Of a stretch of 14,066 bases of DNA, positions 13,615-14,066 are shown in pieces. The number at the start of each line of letters is the position of its first letter. Position 1 is the stretch's first letter. The position numbers and the translations under genes were made by a program. A model generated the notes under the pieces. That model saw nothing but the letters and a program-made list of their open reading frames with translations. It did no database searches and had not been told where the DNA came from. Origin of the DNA: Gemmatimonadota bacterium (GTDB lineage: Bacteria > Gemmatimonadota > Gemmatimonadetes > Gemmatimonadales > Gemmatimonadaceae); NCBI GenBank assembly GCA_003222065.1, contig QHUV01000070.1, positions 1-14,066 of the forward strand, written 5' to 3'.

Positions 13615-14066
13615 ATGGCGCCGGATCCGATGCTCCAGCGGCAGCGAACGCGTCCAGCCGCAGCCGACACGCGTCACATCGTCCGCAGCCCGCCCCGGAA
13701 GGCGTAGGATCATAACAACTGGACGTCATGCCGTAGTCTACTCCGAGGCGCATACCGAGCTCGATGATCTGGCGCTTCGTGAGATCGATGAGGGGCGCGC
13801 GAATGCGCACGGGAAGCGTGCCCTCGACGGCGCCCCGTGTCGCGAGGTTCGCCATGCGCTGGTAGGCGGCGATGTACTCGGGCCGGCAGTCGGGGTAACC
13901 CGAATAATCGATGGCGTTCACGCCGATAAAAATGTCACTTGCGTCGAGTACCTCGGCCCAGGCGAGCGCAAACGACAAGAAGATGGTGTTTCGCGCCGGG
14001 ACGTACGTGATGGGGATGCCGCGACTGATGTCGTCGCGCGGCCGATCCTTGGGGATTGCGGCGTCG
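13607..14066 (-). CDS. queC: 7-cyano-7-deazaguanine (preQ0) synthase, C-terminal part
   Basis: The last 152 residues are present; the N-terminus, with the ATP-pyrophosphatase SGG loop, lies beyond the right edge. QueC uses ATP and ammonia to turn 7-carboxy-7-deazaguanine into preQ0, the step after QueE. Visible family sequence: [54 protein letters not shown], and the zinc-site cysteines in SSCYDP...[11 protein letters not shown]. It is transcribed leftward into queE, with its TAA (13607-13609) inside the queE start region (overlap 13607-13614). queD or a preQ0 reductase gene may lie further right. Confidence 0.96.
   Translation of the reverse strand, partial: DAAIPKDRPRDDISRGIPITYVPARNTIFLSFALAWAEVLDASDIFIGVNAIDYSGYPDCRPEYIAAYQRMANLATRGAVEGTLPVRIRAPLIDLTKRQIIELGMRLGVDYGMTSSCYDPTPSGAGCGRCDACRLRLDAFAAAGASDPAPYA

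Overview
The window is GC-rich bacterial DNA, tightly packed with genes, with several TTG starts and many exported or envelope proteins. The S9 peptidase, L,D-transpeptidase, CapA-like and NlpC/P60 proteins resemble, from memory, sequences of Gemmatimonadota. That assignment is an inference; no rRNA or tRNA gene is present to confirm it.

Layout, left to right. At 1-57 (+) is the last 18 codons of a CHRD-domain-like protein. It converges on a minus-strand S9 prolyl-oligopeptidase-like gene (127-2008) across a perfect bidirectional terminator (71-104). The peptidase gene is broken: its two halves lie in different frames, and a stretch of the beta-propeller appears to be missing at the junction near 1320-1330. 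Next, all on minus, come a YkuD-type L,D-transpeptidase (2136-2788) with an apparent one-base frameshift behind its signal peptide, and a small outer-membrane beta-barrel protein (2894-3913) carrying an 11-residue tandem repeat. A 390-bp gap (3914-4303) holds a nested palindrome with a CRP/FNR-type core.

The centre (4304-10172, minus strand) is one co-oriented cluster. In transcription order it encodes a membrane-fusion/periplasmic adaptor, two different MacB/LolD-type ABC ATPases, an NtrC-type sigma-54 response regulator and an NtrB/NtrY-like sensor kinase. This looks like a two-component-regulated tripartite export system, but no FtsX/MacB-type permease gene lies in the cluster. Three of the four gaps contain hairpins or a repeat-built inverted structure, and the fourth is a G-quadruplex-like tract. 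A near-consensus sigma-54 promoter lies in front of the adaptor gene, which would fit autoregulation by the response regulator.

On the right, two plus-strand genes follow: an unrecognised Tyr/Pro-rich exported protein (10524-11117) and, in the same frame after one TAG, a CapA-like metallophosphatase (11184-12275). The latter lacks the expected N-terminal metal-binding segment. It overlaps tail-to-tail with a minus-strand NlpC/P60 hydrolase (12190-12777). The window ends in a queC-queE pair (minus) for 7-deazaguanine (preQ0/queuosine) synthesis, overlapping by 8 bp, with queC cut by the window edge.

Three genes (S9 peptidase, L,D-transpeptidase, CapA) show indel-type damage while their remaining sequence is well conserved. 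Either this is real gene decay or the assembly carries small indels and collapses. I found no CRISPR array, transposase, tRNA or rRNA. The strongest candidates for something new are the permease-less two-ATPase export cluster with its structured gaps, and the nested palindrome at 4218-4274.
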